A stretch of 8,330 nucleotides of DNA from JAIVJN01 sp036732565 (GCA_036732565.1 DAINCF010000313.1:1-8330); one strand, 5' to 3'; positions 1-6,923 are shown, numbered from the stretch's first letter. Numbers and translations: made by a program. The notes: generated by a model not told the origin, from the letters alone.

Positions 1-579
1 GTCGCGCTTGGCGTGCCGCTCCACGCGATCGCGGAAGGCGTTGCGTCGCTTCCGGGCGTGCCCGGACGATTCGAGGTCGTTTCGTCTCTCGACGACGAGG
101 TCACCGTTGTCGTGGACTACGCGCACACCGATGATGCGCTGCGGAACCTGCTCGAAACCGCGCGGCCCTTGGCGCGGCGTCGGCTCATCACCGTGTTCGG
201 ATGCGGCGGCGATCGCGATCGGACCAAGCGGCCGTTGATGGGCATGGTCGCGGCGCGGCTGAGCGACGTGGTCGTCATCACGTCCGACAACCCGCGCAGC
301 GAAGACCCGGTGCGCATCATCGACGAGATCAAACGGGGCATTCCCGCGGGCGGGCAGACGCCTCAGGCGCGCACGCCCGACGTCCGGACCATCGTCGATC
401 GCGGCGAGGCGATCGAGCGAGCGGTGGGCTTGGGTGAGCCCGGAGACGTCGTGCTCATCGCCGGGAAGGGGCACGAGAAGTATCAGCAGATTGGCGATCG
501 CGTGCTTCCGTTCGACGACGGCGAGGTGGCGCGTGCCGCGTTGACGCGCCGCAAACGACGGCCGACGAAGGCGGGGTAG
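1..579 (+). CDS. murE: UDP-N-acetylmuramoyl-tripeptide synthetase MurE, C-terminal part (5' end outside window)
   Basis: Cytoplasmic ATP-dependent Mur ligase that adds the diamino acid (third residue) to UDP-MurNAc-L-Ala-D-Glu. The reading frame is open from base 1 and has 192 codons before TAG at 577-579, roughly the last 40% of a family member of about 490-520 residues. The N-terminal and P-loop parts lie upstream. Visible motifs are PGRFEVV just before the central/C-terminal domain junction, DYAHTDDAL (family YAHTPDAL), the FGCGGDRDRTKRP ATP-site segment, DNPRSEDP at 286-309, and GKGHEKYQ at 463-486. In the E. coli enzyme the DNPR arginine and the GKGHE segment contact meso-diaminopimelate, whereas lysine-adding MurE proteins lack DNPR, so I infer a meso-DAP substrate. 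The GTG at 13 is in frame but is an internal valine, not a start. The stop overlaps the murF start by one base. Confidence 0.96.
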   Translation, partial: VALGVPLHAIAEGVASLPGVPGRFEVVSSLDDEVTVVVDYAHTDDALRNLLETARPLARRRLITVFGCGGDRDRTKRPLMGMVAARLSDVVVITSDNPRSEDPVRIIDEIKRGIPAGGQTPQARTPDVRTIVDRGEAIERAVGLGEPGDVVLIAGKGHEKYQQIGDRVLPFDDGEVARAALTRRKRRPTKAG

Positions 580-1982
580 TGGCGGACGCCATCGAGGTGA
601 CGCCGGCGCGCATTGCGCAAGCGGCCGGCGGGCGCGTCGTGTCGGGTGATCCGAACCGGCGCATCGAGGGGTTTTCGATCGACTCGCGCACGCTCGCGCC
701 TGGCGATCTGTTCTTCGCGATCGTCGCGGCGCGCAACGGCCACGAGTTCGTGGCCGACGCGATGGCACGAAGAGCCGCGGGCGCGGTGGTCAGCGAGGGC
801 GTGCCGATCGACGCCGGGGGCGACGGGCCGGTGGTGATTCGCGTCTCGGACACCACGCAGGCGCTGCAGGACCTGGCGCGTGAGGTACGACGGCAATCGG
901 GGGCCACCGTGGTCGCGATTACCGGAAGCGCGGGAAAGACGACGACGAAGGAAGCGATCGCGACGCTGCTGGCGGCGCGCTATCGCGTGGTACGGAATCG
1001 GGGCAACTTGAACAATCACCTGGGCCTGCCGCTGTCGCTGCTGGAGCTGCGACACGGCTCCGCGGACGTCGCGGTCATGGAGCTTGGCATGAACCACGCC
1101 GGAGAAATCCGAACGCTGGTAGGTGTCGCCGAGCCCGAGGTCCGCGTGTGGACGAACGTCGGGGAGGCCCACCTCGGGTACTTCGCGTCGCGCGAGGCGC
1201 TGGCCGACGCCAAGGCGGAGATCTTGGAGCAGGCGCGCGCGAGTGATCTGCTCGTGTGCAATGCCGACGACGAGCGGGTGATGACCCGGGCCAAGCGGTT
1301 CGCGGGCCGCGTCGTGACGTTCGGCGAGGCTGCTCGCGCGGACGTGCGCGCAAGCGACATCCGCGACCGCGGCTTGGCGGGCACCAGCGCCGTGGTGACG
1401 ACGCAGGCCGACACGCGCCCGCTGCACGTGCCGCTGATCGGCCGAGCGAACCTGGCCAACGCGCTGTGCGCGACGGCCGTGGCGACCCAAATGGGCGTGC
1501 CGCTCGACGAGATCGCCCAGCGCATGTCCGCGGTGAAGGCCGTGCCCAGACGTGGCGAGGTGATTCGCCTGGCCGGCGGCGTCACGGTCATCGACGACTC
1601 GTACAACTCGAGCCCCGGTGCGCTCGCGCATGCGCTTCGCGTGGTTGCCGCGGAGGCGGCGCCCCGTCGCGCCGCGGTGCTGGGCGAGATGCTCGAGCTT
1701 GGGGACCACACGCTCCGCCTGCACGAGGAAGCGGGACGACAAGCGGCCGCCGCGGCGCTCGACTATCTGATCACCGTAGGCGGACATGCGTCGGCGGCTG
1801 TCGCCGTGTCGGCCATCGCTGCTGGCATGGACTCGTCCCGCGTTGCGCACGTGGCGACGAGCGAGGACGCGGGCGAGCTCATCGTGCGATGGGTCGACCG
1901 CGGTGATCTGGTGCTGGTGAAAGGCTCGCGCGGGATTCGAACCGATCGCGTCGTCGATCGCCTCGTGGCGGAGCGTGGCTGA
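579..1982 (+). CDS. murF: UDP-N-acetylmuramoyl-tripeptide--D-alanyl-D-alanine ligase MurF
   Basis: Cytoplasmic ligase that joins D-Ala-D-Ala to UDP-MurNAc-tripeptide, completing the pentapeptide precursor. It has 467 residues, close to the usual 450-470. The N-terminal domain holds GFSIDSRTLAPGDLFFAI (about 31-48). The P-loop is GSAGKTTTK (116-124), followed by NLNNHLGLPLSLLEL (143-157), ELGMNHAGEI (168-177) and NVGEAHLGYF (193-202). Lys212 in AKAEIL is the expected carbamylated lysine. DDSYNSSP (339-346), LGEMLELG (368-375) and KGSRGIR (448-454) mark the C-terminal domain. The start is GTG at 579-581, chosen because it overlaps the murE TAG by one base (TAGTG), has GAAGG at 567-571 with 7-base spacing, and leads straight into a normal MurF N-terminus. 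One oddity is GRANLAN at 288-294, where most Mur ligases have GxHNxxN, so His is replaced by Ala. The stop shares a base with the mraY ATG. Confidence 0.97.
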   Translation: MADAIEVTPARIAQAAGGRVVSGDPNRRIEGFSIDSRTLAPGDLFFAIVAARNGHEFVADAMARRAAGAVVSEGVPIDAGGDGPVVIRVSDTTQALQDLAREVRRQSGATVVAITGSAGKTTTKEAIATLLAARYRVVRNRGNLNNHLGLPLSLLELRHGSADVAVMELGMNHAGEIRTLVGVAEPEVRVWTNVGEAHLGYFASREALADAKAEILEQARASDLLVCNADDERVMTRAKRFAGRVVTFGEAARADVRASDIRDRGLAGTSAVVTTQADTRPLHVPLIGRANLANALCATAVATQMGVPLDEIAQRMSAVKAVPRRGEVIRLAGGVTVIDDSYNSSPGALAHALRVVAAEAAPRRAAVLGEMLELGDHTLRLHEEAGRQAAAAALDYLITVGGHASAAVAVSAIAAGMDSSRVAHVATSEDAGELIVRWVDRGDLVLVKGSRGIRTDRVVDRLVAERG

Positions 1983-3067
1983 TGCTGTATCACCTGCTCC
2001 TCCCGCTCTACCCGCAGATACCCGTGCTCAATGTGGTGCGCTACATCACGTTTCGTACGGCGGCGGCGAGCCTGACGGCGCTGTTCATCAGCCTCGTGGT
2101 GGGTCCGTGGCTCATCCGGCGGCTGCGGCAGTTCCAGGTCGGCCAGGTCATTCGCCAGGAAGGCCCCGAGTCTCATCGTGCCAAGGCCGGCACGCCGACG
2201 ATGGGCGGGTTGCTGATTCTGGCGGCGGCGCTGACGCCGACCTTGCTGTGGGCGGACCTGACCAACGTCTACATCTGGATTGCGGTGGTCGCGACGGCCT
2301 CGTTCGGCGCCATCGGCTTTCTCGATGACTACCTCAAGATCACGCGGCGTTCGTCCGGCGGGCTGGCGCCTCGCTACAAGATGGGGCTGCAGATCGCGGT
2401 GGCGCTCGGCGTCGGGCTCGTGTTGATTGAGCTCGCGGAACGCAATCTCTACAACACGCGGCTGATCTTCCCCTTCTTCAAGCAGCTGATTCCGGATCTC
2501 GGCTGGTTCTATGTCCCGTTTGCGGTGCTGGTGCTCGTCGGCGCCAGCAACGCCGTCAACCTGACGGACGGCCTCGATGGTCTGGCGATCAGCGTCTTTG
2601 CGGTCGCGGCCGGCTGCTTCACCGCCCTGGCCTACGTGACGGGACACCGCGAGCTGGCCGCGTACTTGTTGCTGGTCCGCTTCCAACCCGCGGCGGAGCT
2701 GACGATCTTCTGCGGCGCGCTCGTCGGTGCCAGCCTCGGCTTTCTTTGGTACAACGCGCACCCAGCGGAGATCTTCATGGGCGACGTGGGCTCGCTCGCT
2801 CTCGGCGGCGCGCTCGGCACCGTGGCGATTCTCATCAAGCAGGAGTTGTTGCTGCTGTTCGTCGGCGGCATCTTCGTGCTCGAAGCGCTCTCCGTGATCA
2901 TCCAGGTAGGGTCGTTCAAGATGACCGGCAAGCGGGTCTTCAAGATGGCGCCGCTGCACCATCACTTCGAACTGATCGGCTGGGAAGAGCCCAAGGTGAT
3001 CACGCGATTTCTGATCGTCGCGATCATCTTCGCGCTGTTCAGCCTTACCACGTTGAAGCTCAGGTGA
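1982..3067 (+). CDS. mraY: phospho-N-acetylmuramoyl-pentapeptide-transferase MraY
   Basis: Integral inner-membrane enzyme that transfers phospho-MurNAc-pentapeptide from UDP to undecaprenyl phosphate, giving lipid I. It has 361 residues, matching the family (E. coli 360). Hydrophobic segments run through the whole protein, consistent with the family's ten membrane helices. Diagnostic motifs are HRAKAGTPTMGG (65-76), FLDDYLK with Asp115-Asp116 (113-119), NAVNLTDGLDGLA (190-202), the WYNAHPAEIFMGDVGSLALGG stretch (256-276) with catalytic-site Asp268, and RVFKMAPLHHHFE (318-330) with the triple histidine. All the acidic residues known to be needed for Mg2+ binding and catalysis are present. ATG at 1982 overlaps the murF TGA (TGATG) and has GGAG at 1970-1973 with 8-base spacing, indicating translational coupling. 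It lies between the last cytoplasmic ligase step (MurF) and murD, as in canonical dcw clusters. Confidence 0.98.
   Translation: MLYHLLLPLYPQIPVLNVVRYITFRTAAASLTALFISLVVGPWLIRRLRQFQVGQVIRQEGPESHRAKAGTPTMGGLLILAAALTPTLLWADLTNVYIWIAVVATASFGAIGFLDDYLKITRRSSGGLAPRYKMGLQIAVALGVGLVLIELAERNLYNTRLIFPFFKQLIPDLGWFYVPFAVLVLVGASNAVNLTDGLDGLAISVFAVAAGCFTALAYVTGHRELAAYLLLVRFQPAAELTIFCGALVGASLGFLWYNAHPAEIFMGDVGSLALGGALGTVAILIKQELLLLFVGGIFVLEALSVIIQVGSFKMTGKRVFKMAPLHHHFELIGWEEPKVITRFLIVAIIFALFSLTTLKLR
3062..3067 (+). promoter_or_regulatory. Ribosome binding site of murD, embedded in the mraY stop
   Basis: AGGTGA at 3062-3067 contains the mraY TGA stop and is the only purine-rich Shine-Dalgarno-like sequence before murD. 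It lies 4 bases before ATG 3072 and 10 bases before the in-frame ATG 3078. Neither spacing is ideal, so it does not settle which start is used. Its overlap with the mraY stop suggests coupled translation. Confidence 0.5.
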
Positions 3068-3071
3068 CGCG

Positions 3072-4448
3072 ATGAGCATGCCGAACTTCACCGTGGCGGG
3101 ACAGCGAGTGGTCGTCGTGGGCGCGGCGCGCAGCGGCGTGGCGGCCGCCGAGCTGCTCGTGCGCCGTGGCGCCGAGGTCACGCTGACTGAGCGAAAGGCG
3201 GAGATCACGACGAGCGAGCAACAGCTGCAGCGTGCCGGAGTGACGCTGGAGCTCGGCGGACATCAGCAGGCGACCTTCGACCGTGCCAGTCTGATTGTCC
3301 TGAGTCCGGGTGTGCCACCGGATCTTCCCGAGCTCGCCCTCGCGCGAAGCCGCGGCGTGCCGGTCATCGGCGAGTTGGAGCTCGCCTCGCGCTGGCTGCA
3401 CGGCCGCATCGTCGCCATCACCGGGACGAAGGGCAAATCGACGACGACCACACTGGTCGGAAAGATGCTCGAGGCAGCGGGGAACCACGTGCTCGTCGGC
3501 GGCAACATCGGCGTCCCGTTGAGCGCGCAGGTGGAGGCGTCGACACCCGACACGCTGCACGTCGTCGAGGCGAGCAGCTTCCAGCTCGAAGTGACGGATA
3601 CGTTCCATCCCTGGATCGCGGCGCTCCTCAACTTCTCAGCCGATCATCTGGACCGGCATCCGAGCGAAGCCGCCTATGGCGCGGCCAAGGCGCTGATCTT
3701 CGCCAACCAGACGGCCGAGGACTGGACGGTCGTCAACGCCGACAACGCGCCAGCCATCCGTCTCGCGGCGGTGACGCGCGCGCGCACGCTGCGTTACAGC
3801 CTCGAGTCATCCACTGACGCCGGTGTGTTCGTGCACGACCGCGTCGTGTGGCAGCGGACGTCGGAAGGCGCGGTCCCCCTCGTGCCGCTGGAGGCCGTCC
3901 GCCTCAAGGGACAGCACATGCTCGGCAACGTCGTCGCGGCCTCGGCGATCAGCCATCTTGCCGGCGCTTCGGCGACGGCGATCGAGACCGCAGTTCGCGG
4001 CTTCGAAGGACTCGAGCACGTGATGGAACCGGTCGCCACGATCGGCGGCGTGCGCTTCGTCAACGATTCGAAAGCGACCAATGTCGACGCGGCGGGCCGA
4101 TCGATCGAGAGCTTCGACCGCGTGGTCGTGATCGTCGGGGGCGTGTTCAAGGGGGGCCGGTTGGAAGACCTGCGCGAACCCCTTCGGCTGCGCGGCCGTG
4201 GGGTGGTTGCCATCGGCCAGTCGAGGCCGTTGGTGCGCGCGGCGCTCGCGGGTGTCACGCCGCTCGACGAGGCCGAGACGATGCGCGAAGCGGTGAAGCG
4301 GGCGTGGGAGATGGCGCAACCGGATGGGGTGGTGTTGCTGGCGCCGGCCTGCGCCAGCTTCGACATGTTCGACGACTACGCGCACCGAGGGCGCGTGTTC
4401 AAGGAGGAGGTCCGTAAGCTGGCCGAGGGAGTTCGAGAGCGCAGGTAG
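3072..4448 (+). CDS. murD: UDP-N-acetylmuramoyl-L-alanine--D-glutamate ligase MurD
   Basis: Cytoplasmic ligase that adds D-glutamate to UDP-MurNAc-L-Ala. It has 458 residues, near the usual 440-460. The N-terminal Rossmann-like domain begins VVVVGAARSGVAAAELL (13-29), with LSPGVPP at 77-83. The P-loop is GTKGKSTTTT (118-127), followed by GGNIGVPL (143-150), EASSFQLE (166-173) and FSADHLDRH (188-196). Lys206 in AAKALIF matches the carbamylated lysine. NDSKATN (331-337) and APACASFDMFDDYAHRG (424-440) are the C-terminal signatures. Two positions differ from the family norm: Met283 in GQHMLGN (usually Asn) and Val317 in HVME (usually HRxE). Gene length, frame and the remaining motifs are intact, so it is probably functional. 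The first ATG at 3072 is annotated; ATG 3078 (MPNFTV) is an equally plausible start. It lies 4 bases after mraY and is the last gene before the 252-base non-coding interval. Confidence 0.96.
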   Translation: MSMPNFTVAGQRVVVVGAARSGVAAAELLVRRGAEVTLTERKAEITTSEQQLQRAGVTLELGGHQQATFDRASLIVLSPGVPPDLPELALARSRGVPVIGELELASRWLHGRIVAITGTKGKSTTTTLVGKMLEAAGNHVLVGGNIGVPLSAQVEASTPDTLHVVEASSFQLEVTDTFHPWIAALLNFSADHLDRHPSEAAYGAAKALIFANQTAEDWTVVNADNAPAIRLAAVTRARTLRYSLESSTDAGVFVHDRVVWQRTSEGAVPLVPLEAVRLKGQHMLGNVVAASAISHLAGASATAIETAVRGFEGLEHVMEPVATIGGVRFVNDSKATNVDAAGRSIESFDRVVVIVGGVFKGGRLEDLREPLRLRGRGVVAIGQSRPLVRAALAGVTPLDEAETMREAVKRAWEMAQPDGVVLLAPACASFDMFDDYAHRGRVFKEEVRKLAEGVRERR

Positions 4449-4449
4449 C

Positions 4450-4467
4450 GCAGGTCTTCAGGCCTGC
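4450..4467. repeat. Short hairpin after murD, possibly a copy of a dispersed palindromic motif
   Basis: GCAGGTC at 4450-4456 pairs with GGCCTGC at 4461-4467 (six Watson-Crick pairs and one G-U) around the four-base loop TTCA. It begins two bases after the murD stop. On the minus strand the surrounding bases would encode AGLKTCAT, a string I remember from spurious small proteins in acidobacterial genomes, suggesting a dispersed repeat; that link is memory and not shown by the window. As a terminator it is weak because the downstream tail TGAAAGTTGT has no T-run. Confidence 0.5.
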
Positions 4468-4477
4468 TGAAAGTTGT

Positions 4478-4609
4478 GGGTTGAGCAGTGAGCAGTCGTC
4501 AGCCGAAGGGCGGCGATTGGGAGCCGGTCGCTGGGAGCGCAGGCTGCCCCGGTCTGCGAGGCTGGTGTCCCAGTCCTCCATCGGCTGACGACCGCTGACT
4601 GTTCAACCC
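4478..4609. repeat. 132-base imperfect palindrome (MITE/REP-like element or structured RNA)
   Basis: The left arm at 4478-4506 and the right arm at 4581-4609 are inverted copies of each other, matching at 26 of 29 positions. The innermost 12 bases of each arm are perfect (GTCGTCAGCCGA and its complement). The mismatches fall at arm positions 8, 13 and 17. Inside the arms a second stem can form between 4515-4522 (GATTGGGA) and 4568-4575 (TCCCAGTC), with one G-U pair, so most of the element could fold as one long interrupted hairpin. The left arm also contains a direct 7-base duplication, GAGCAGT at 4483-4489 and 4490-4496. I see no coding capacity and no target-site duplication at the edges. 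It could be a non-autonomous mobile palindrome, a dispersed intergenic repeat or a transcribed structured element; the sequence alone cannot separate these. Confidence 0.72.
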
Positions 4610-4700
4610 GACCACCACGGGAGGTCCCGAGACCCGCCTCTCCGTGATGGCGTGAGGGTGTTTTCGGGTCCGAGCGAACCAGACTTTAGGGCGCGACAGT

Positions 4701-5810
4701 ATGGCGCGGAAGCTGCAATCTGACAAGTGGCTGTTCCTGGCGGCGCTGGCGCTCGTGTGCGCGAGCGTCGTCATGGTCTACAGCGCCTCGGCGCTGGTCG
4801 CGCTCGAGCGCTATCAGCAGCCGTATCTCTTCGTCACGCGACAGGTGATGTGGGCGCTGCTCGGCATCGCGCTGCTCACGATCGTGATGCGCGTCGACTA
4901 CCGCGTGTATCGCAACGAGACGCTGATCTGGACGTTACTCGGCATCGTGGCACTGCTGCTGATCGCCGTGTTGTTCTCGCGGCCGATCAACGGCACACGC
5001 CGATGGTTTGGCGTGGGCGGATTCGGTGTGCAGCCGTCGGAGCTGGCGAAGATCGTCGTCATCTTCTTCACGGCACTGATGCTGGAACGCCGCATGCATC
5101 GCGTCGATGAACTGAGGTATTCGCTGTTGCCCATCGGGTTGATCGTCGGCGTGCTGGTTGGCCTCATCCTCCTGGAACCGGACTTCGGCACCGCGATGTC
5201 GCTGATTGCCGTCGCGGCGTTCATGGTCTTCGCCGCCGGACTGAGCTACAAATATTTGATCGGCACCGCACTCGTCGTCTTGCCGATGCTCTACGTCGTG
5301 CTGATGTCGGCCGACTATCGTCGGCGGCGACTGCTGGCGTTCCTCGATCCGTGGCAAGACCCGCTCGGCGACGGCTTCCAGATCATCCAATCGATAATCT
5401 CGGTCGGCACCGGAGGCGTGTTCGGCAAGGGTCTGATGGCCGGTGTCCAGAAGCTGTTCTACCTGCCCTATCCGCACACCGATTTCATCTTCGCGGTGAT
5501 TGCCGAAGAAGCGGGTCTCATCGGCGCGTCGGTGATCATCGCGTGCTTCTGCGTGATCGCCTGGCGCGGCATGCGGGCGGCGCTGCGGGCGCCGGATGGC
5601 TTCGGCGCGTTCCTCGCGCTCGGGCTGACGCTGATGATCGTCGTGCAAGCGTTCGTCAACATGAGCGTCGTGCTCGGGCTGGCGCCGACCAAGGGCATTC
5701 CGATGCCGCTGGTCAGCTTCGGGGGATCGTCGCTCCTCATCAACCTGCTGGGCATCGGCGTGCTGCTGAACATCTCGCAGCACGGCAACCCGGAGACAGG
5801 GGCCGTGTGA
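4701..5810 (+). CDS. ftsW: Septal peptidoglycan glycosyltransferase FtsW (SEDS family)
   Basis: Inner-membrane SEDS-family polymerase that joins lipid II disaccharides into glycan strands at the division septum, in complex with the class B penicillin-binding protein FtsI. It has 369 residues, slightly shorter than E. coli FtsW (414) through a short N-terminal tail, and is hydrophobic throughout with about ten predicted membrane segments. Motifs are VYSAS (26-30), FGVQPSELAK (108-117), LEPDFGTAM (158-166), LPYPHTDFIFAVIAEEAGLIG (255-275) and LAPTKGIPMPLVSFGGSSLL (327-346). Asp261 in HTDF corresponds to the catalytic aspartate (E. coli FtsW Asp297). RodA is the paralogue, but the place between murD and murG makes FtsW the better call. 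The start is ATG 4701, with a weak AGGG at 4688-4691 and 9-base spacing. It is the first gene after the non-coding interval. Confidence 0.95.
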   Translation: MARKLQSDKWLFLAALALVCASVVMVYSASALVALERYQQPYLFVTRQVMWALLGIALLTIVMRVDYRVYRNETLIWTLLGIVALLLIAVLFSRPINGTRRWFGVGGFGVQPSELAKIVVIFFTALMLERRMHRVDELRYSLLPIGLIVGVLVGLILLEPDFGTAMSLIAVAAFMVFAAGLSYKYLIGTALVVLPMLYVVLMSADYRRRRLLAFLDPWQDPLGDGFQIIQSIISVGTGGVFGKGLMAGVQKLFYLPYPHTDFIFAVIAEEAGLIGASVIIACFCVIAWRGMRAALRAPDGFGAFLALGLTLMIVVQAFVNMSVVLGLAPTKGIPMPLVSFGGSSLLINLLGIGVLLNISQHGNPETGAV

Positions 5811-5813
5811 TCG

Positions 5814-6923
5814 GTGCGTGTGCTCATCGCCGGCGGCGGCACAGGAGGACACGTCTACCCGGCGATCGCGCTCGCGCGCGAGCTGCGTGGGCACGATCCG
5901 GACACGACGGTCACGCTGGTCGGGACGGCGGCGGGGCTGGAAGCGAAGGTCGTGCCGCGCGAGGGCTTGACGCTGGATCTGATTCGTGTCGCCGGCCTCA
6001 AGGGCAAGTCGGCGCTGGCGCGGCTGAGAGGCTTTGCCTTGCTGCCGCTGGCGGCCGTGGACGCGTGGCGCGTGATCTCGCGCCGCAATCCGGACGTCGT
6101 GGTCGGCGTGGGCGGCTTCGCTTCGGGTCCGGTGCTGCTGCTGGCGGCGCTGCGACGACGACCGACCATGGTGCTCGAGCAGAATGCGCTGCCGGGCGTG
6201 ACCAATCGCCTCCTCGCGCGAGTGGTGCGCGCCGCGGCGGTGACCTTCGAGGAGTCGTTGACCTACTTCCCGGGCACGGGGTTCGTCGCCGGCAATCCCG
6301 TACGCCCCGAGTTCTTCGCGGCCGGCGGTCAGGAGGCCGATGATCGAGACGATTTGCCGCCACGCGCGGCGCGGGTGTTGATCTTTGGCGGCTCTCAGGG
6401 CTCGCACGCGATCAACATGGCCATGGTGGCGGCAACGGAAAGCTTGGCTGCCGCAGCGGACCGAGTGGCGATCACGCACCAGACGGGCGCACGCGATCTG
6501 GATCTGGTGCGGGACGCCTACCAACGGTCGGGTCTCGGGGCACGAGTCGAGGCGTTTCTCTACGAGATGCATCGGGAAATGACGGAGGCCGATCTGGTGG
6601 TGAGTCGGGCGGGCGCGACGACCGTGGCGGAGCTGGCGGCGGCCGGCCGCGCGTCGATTCTCGTCCCGTTGCCGACCGCCGCCGACGATCACCAGCGGAA
6701 GAACGCGCAGGTGATGGAGCGACTCGGGGCCGCGCTGTTCCTCGATGAGCGCGCGCTGACGGGTGAGCGGTTGGCCAGCGAGATTCTTGCGCTCGCGGCC
6801 GATCACGAGCGGAGGTCGGCGATGGCCAAGGCGGCACGCGCACTGGCGCGGCCGGACGCCGCACGGCAGATCGCCCAGCGGGTGCGGATGTTGGCGGGGA
6901 AGACCGAGGACCGTGCTCGGTAA
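5814..6923 (+). CDS. murG: UDP-N-acetylglucosamine--lipid I GlcNAc transferase MurG
   Basis: Peripheral membrane GT28-family enzyme on the cytoplasmic face. It transfers GlcNAc from UDP-GlcNAc to lipid I, making lipid II, the substrate of FtsW. It has 369 residues (E. coli 355). The acceptor domain carries GGGTGGH (7-13), GVGGFASGP (98-106) and EQNALPGVTNR (122-132). GNPVR (160-164) lies near the domain junction. The donor domain carries FGGSQGSHAIN (191-201), HQTG (222-225), SRAGATTVAEL (264-274) with Glu273 at the ribose-contact position, and PLPTAADDHQRKNA (285-298). The start is GTG 5814, three bases after the ftsW stop, with AGGGG at 5798-5802 (11-base spacing). An in-frame GTG at 5820 is a less likely alternative. 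The 3' end overlaps murC by 11 bases. Confidence 0.97.
   Translation: MRVLIAGGGTGGHVYPAIALARELRGHDPDTTVTLVGTAAGLEAKVVPREGLTLDLIRVAGLKGKSALARLRGFALLPLAAVDAWRVISRRNPDVVVGVGGFASGPVLLLAALRRRPTMVLEQNALPGVTNRLLARVVRAAAVTFEESLTYFPGTGFVAGNPVRPEFFAAGGQEADDRDDLPPRAARVLIFGGSQGSHAINMAMVAATESLAAAADRVAITHQTGARDLDLVRDAYQRSGLGARVEAFLYEMHREMTEADLVVSRAGATTVAELAAAGRASILVPLPTAADDHQRKNAQVMERLGAALFLDERALTGERLASEILALAADHERRSAMAKAARALARPDAARQIAQRVRMLAGKTEDRAR

Larger units (their letters stand above)
4449..4700. other. Non-coding interval splitting the cluster between murD and ftsW
   Basis: These 252 bases contain no convincing gene. It is the only real gap here; all other junctions overlap or are 3-4 bases. From left to right it holds a short GC-rich hairpin directly after murD (4450-4467), a 132-base imperfect palindrome (4478-4609), and about 90 bases leading to ftsW. 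I see no good sigma-70-type -35/-10 pair and no stem followed by a clear T-run, so whether transcription stops or restarts here cannot be decided from the sequence. The small open frames crossing it on the minus strand run into murD or ftsW and look like chance. Confidence 0.8.

Noticed and set aside
483..3208. Two long minus-strand open frames (483-1850 and 1763-3208) opposite murF, mraY and the start of murD
   Set aside because: Both have low-complexity Arg/His/Gln-rich translations and no family motifs, and the sense strand carries full-length enzymes with catalytic motifs.
4637..4664. Terminator-like CCTC (4637-4640) / GAGG (4654-4657) stem followed by TTTT at 4661-4664
   Set aside because: Only four continuous base pairs with a 13-base loop and a three-base gap before a four-T run; too weak to call.
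4661..4689. Possible promoter before ftsW (TTTTCG at 4661, CTTTAG at 4684, 17-base spacing)
   Set aside because: The -10 candidate matches the consensus at very few positions and the sequence is too GC-rich to single it out.
4399..4774. Small minus-strand open frames (4399-4581 and 4499-4774) in the murD-ftsW gap
   Set aside because: They run through the palindromic repeats and into coding sequence of murD or ftsW; no protein-like features are seen and the AGLKTCAT string reflects the repeat, not a gene.
6763..6912. A 50-residue N-terminal extension of MurC inside murG
   Set aside because: The extension is Arg/Trp/Gly-rich and unlike any MurC, and it is simply the other frame of murG. GTG 6913 gives the usual MurC N-terminus.
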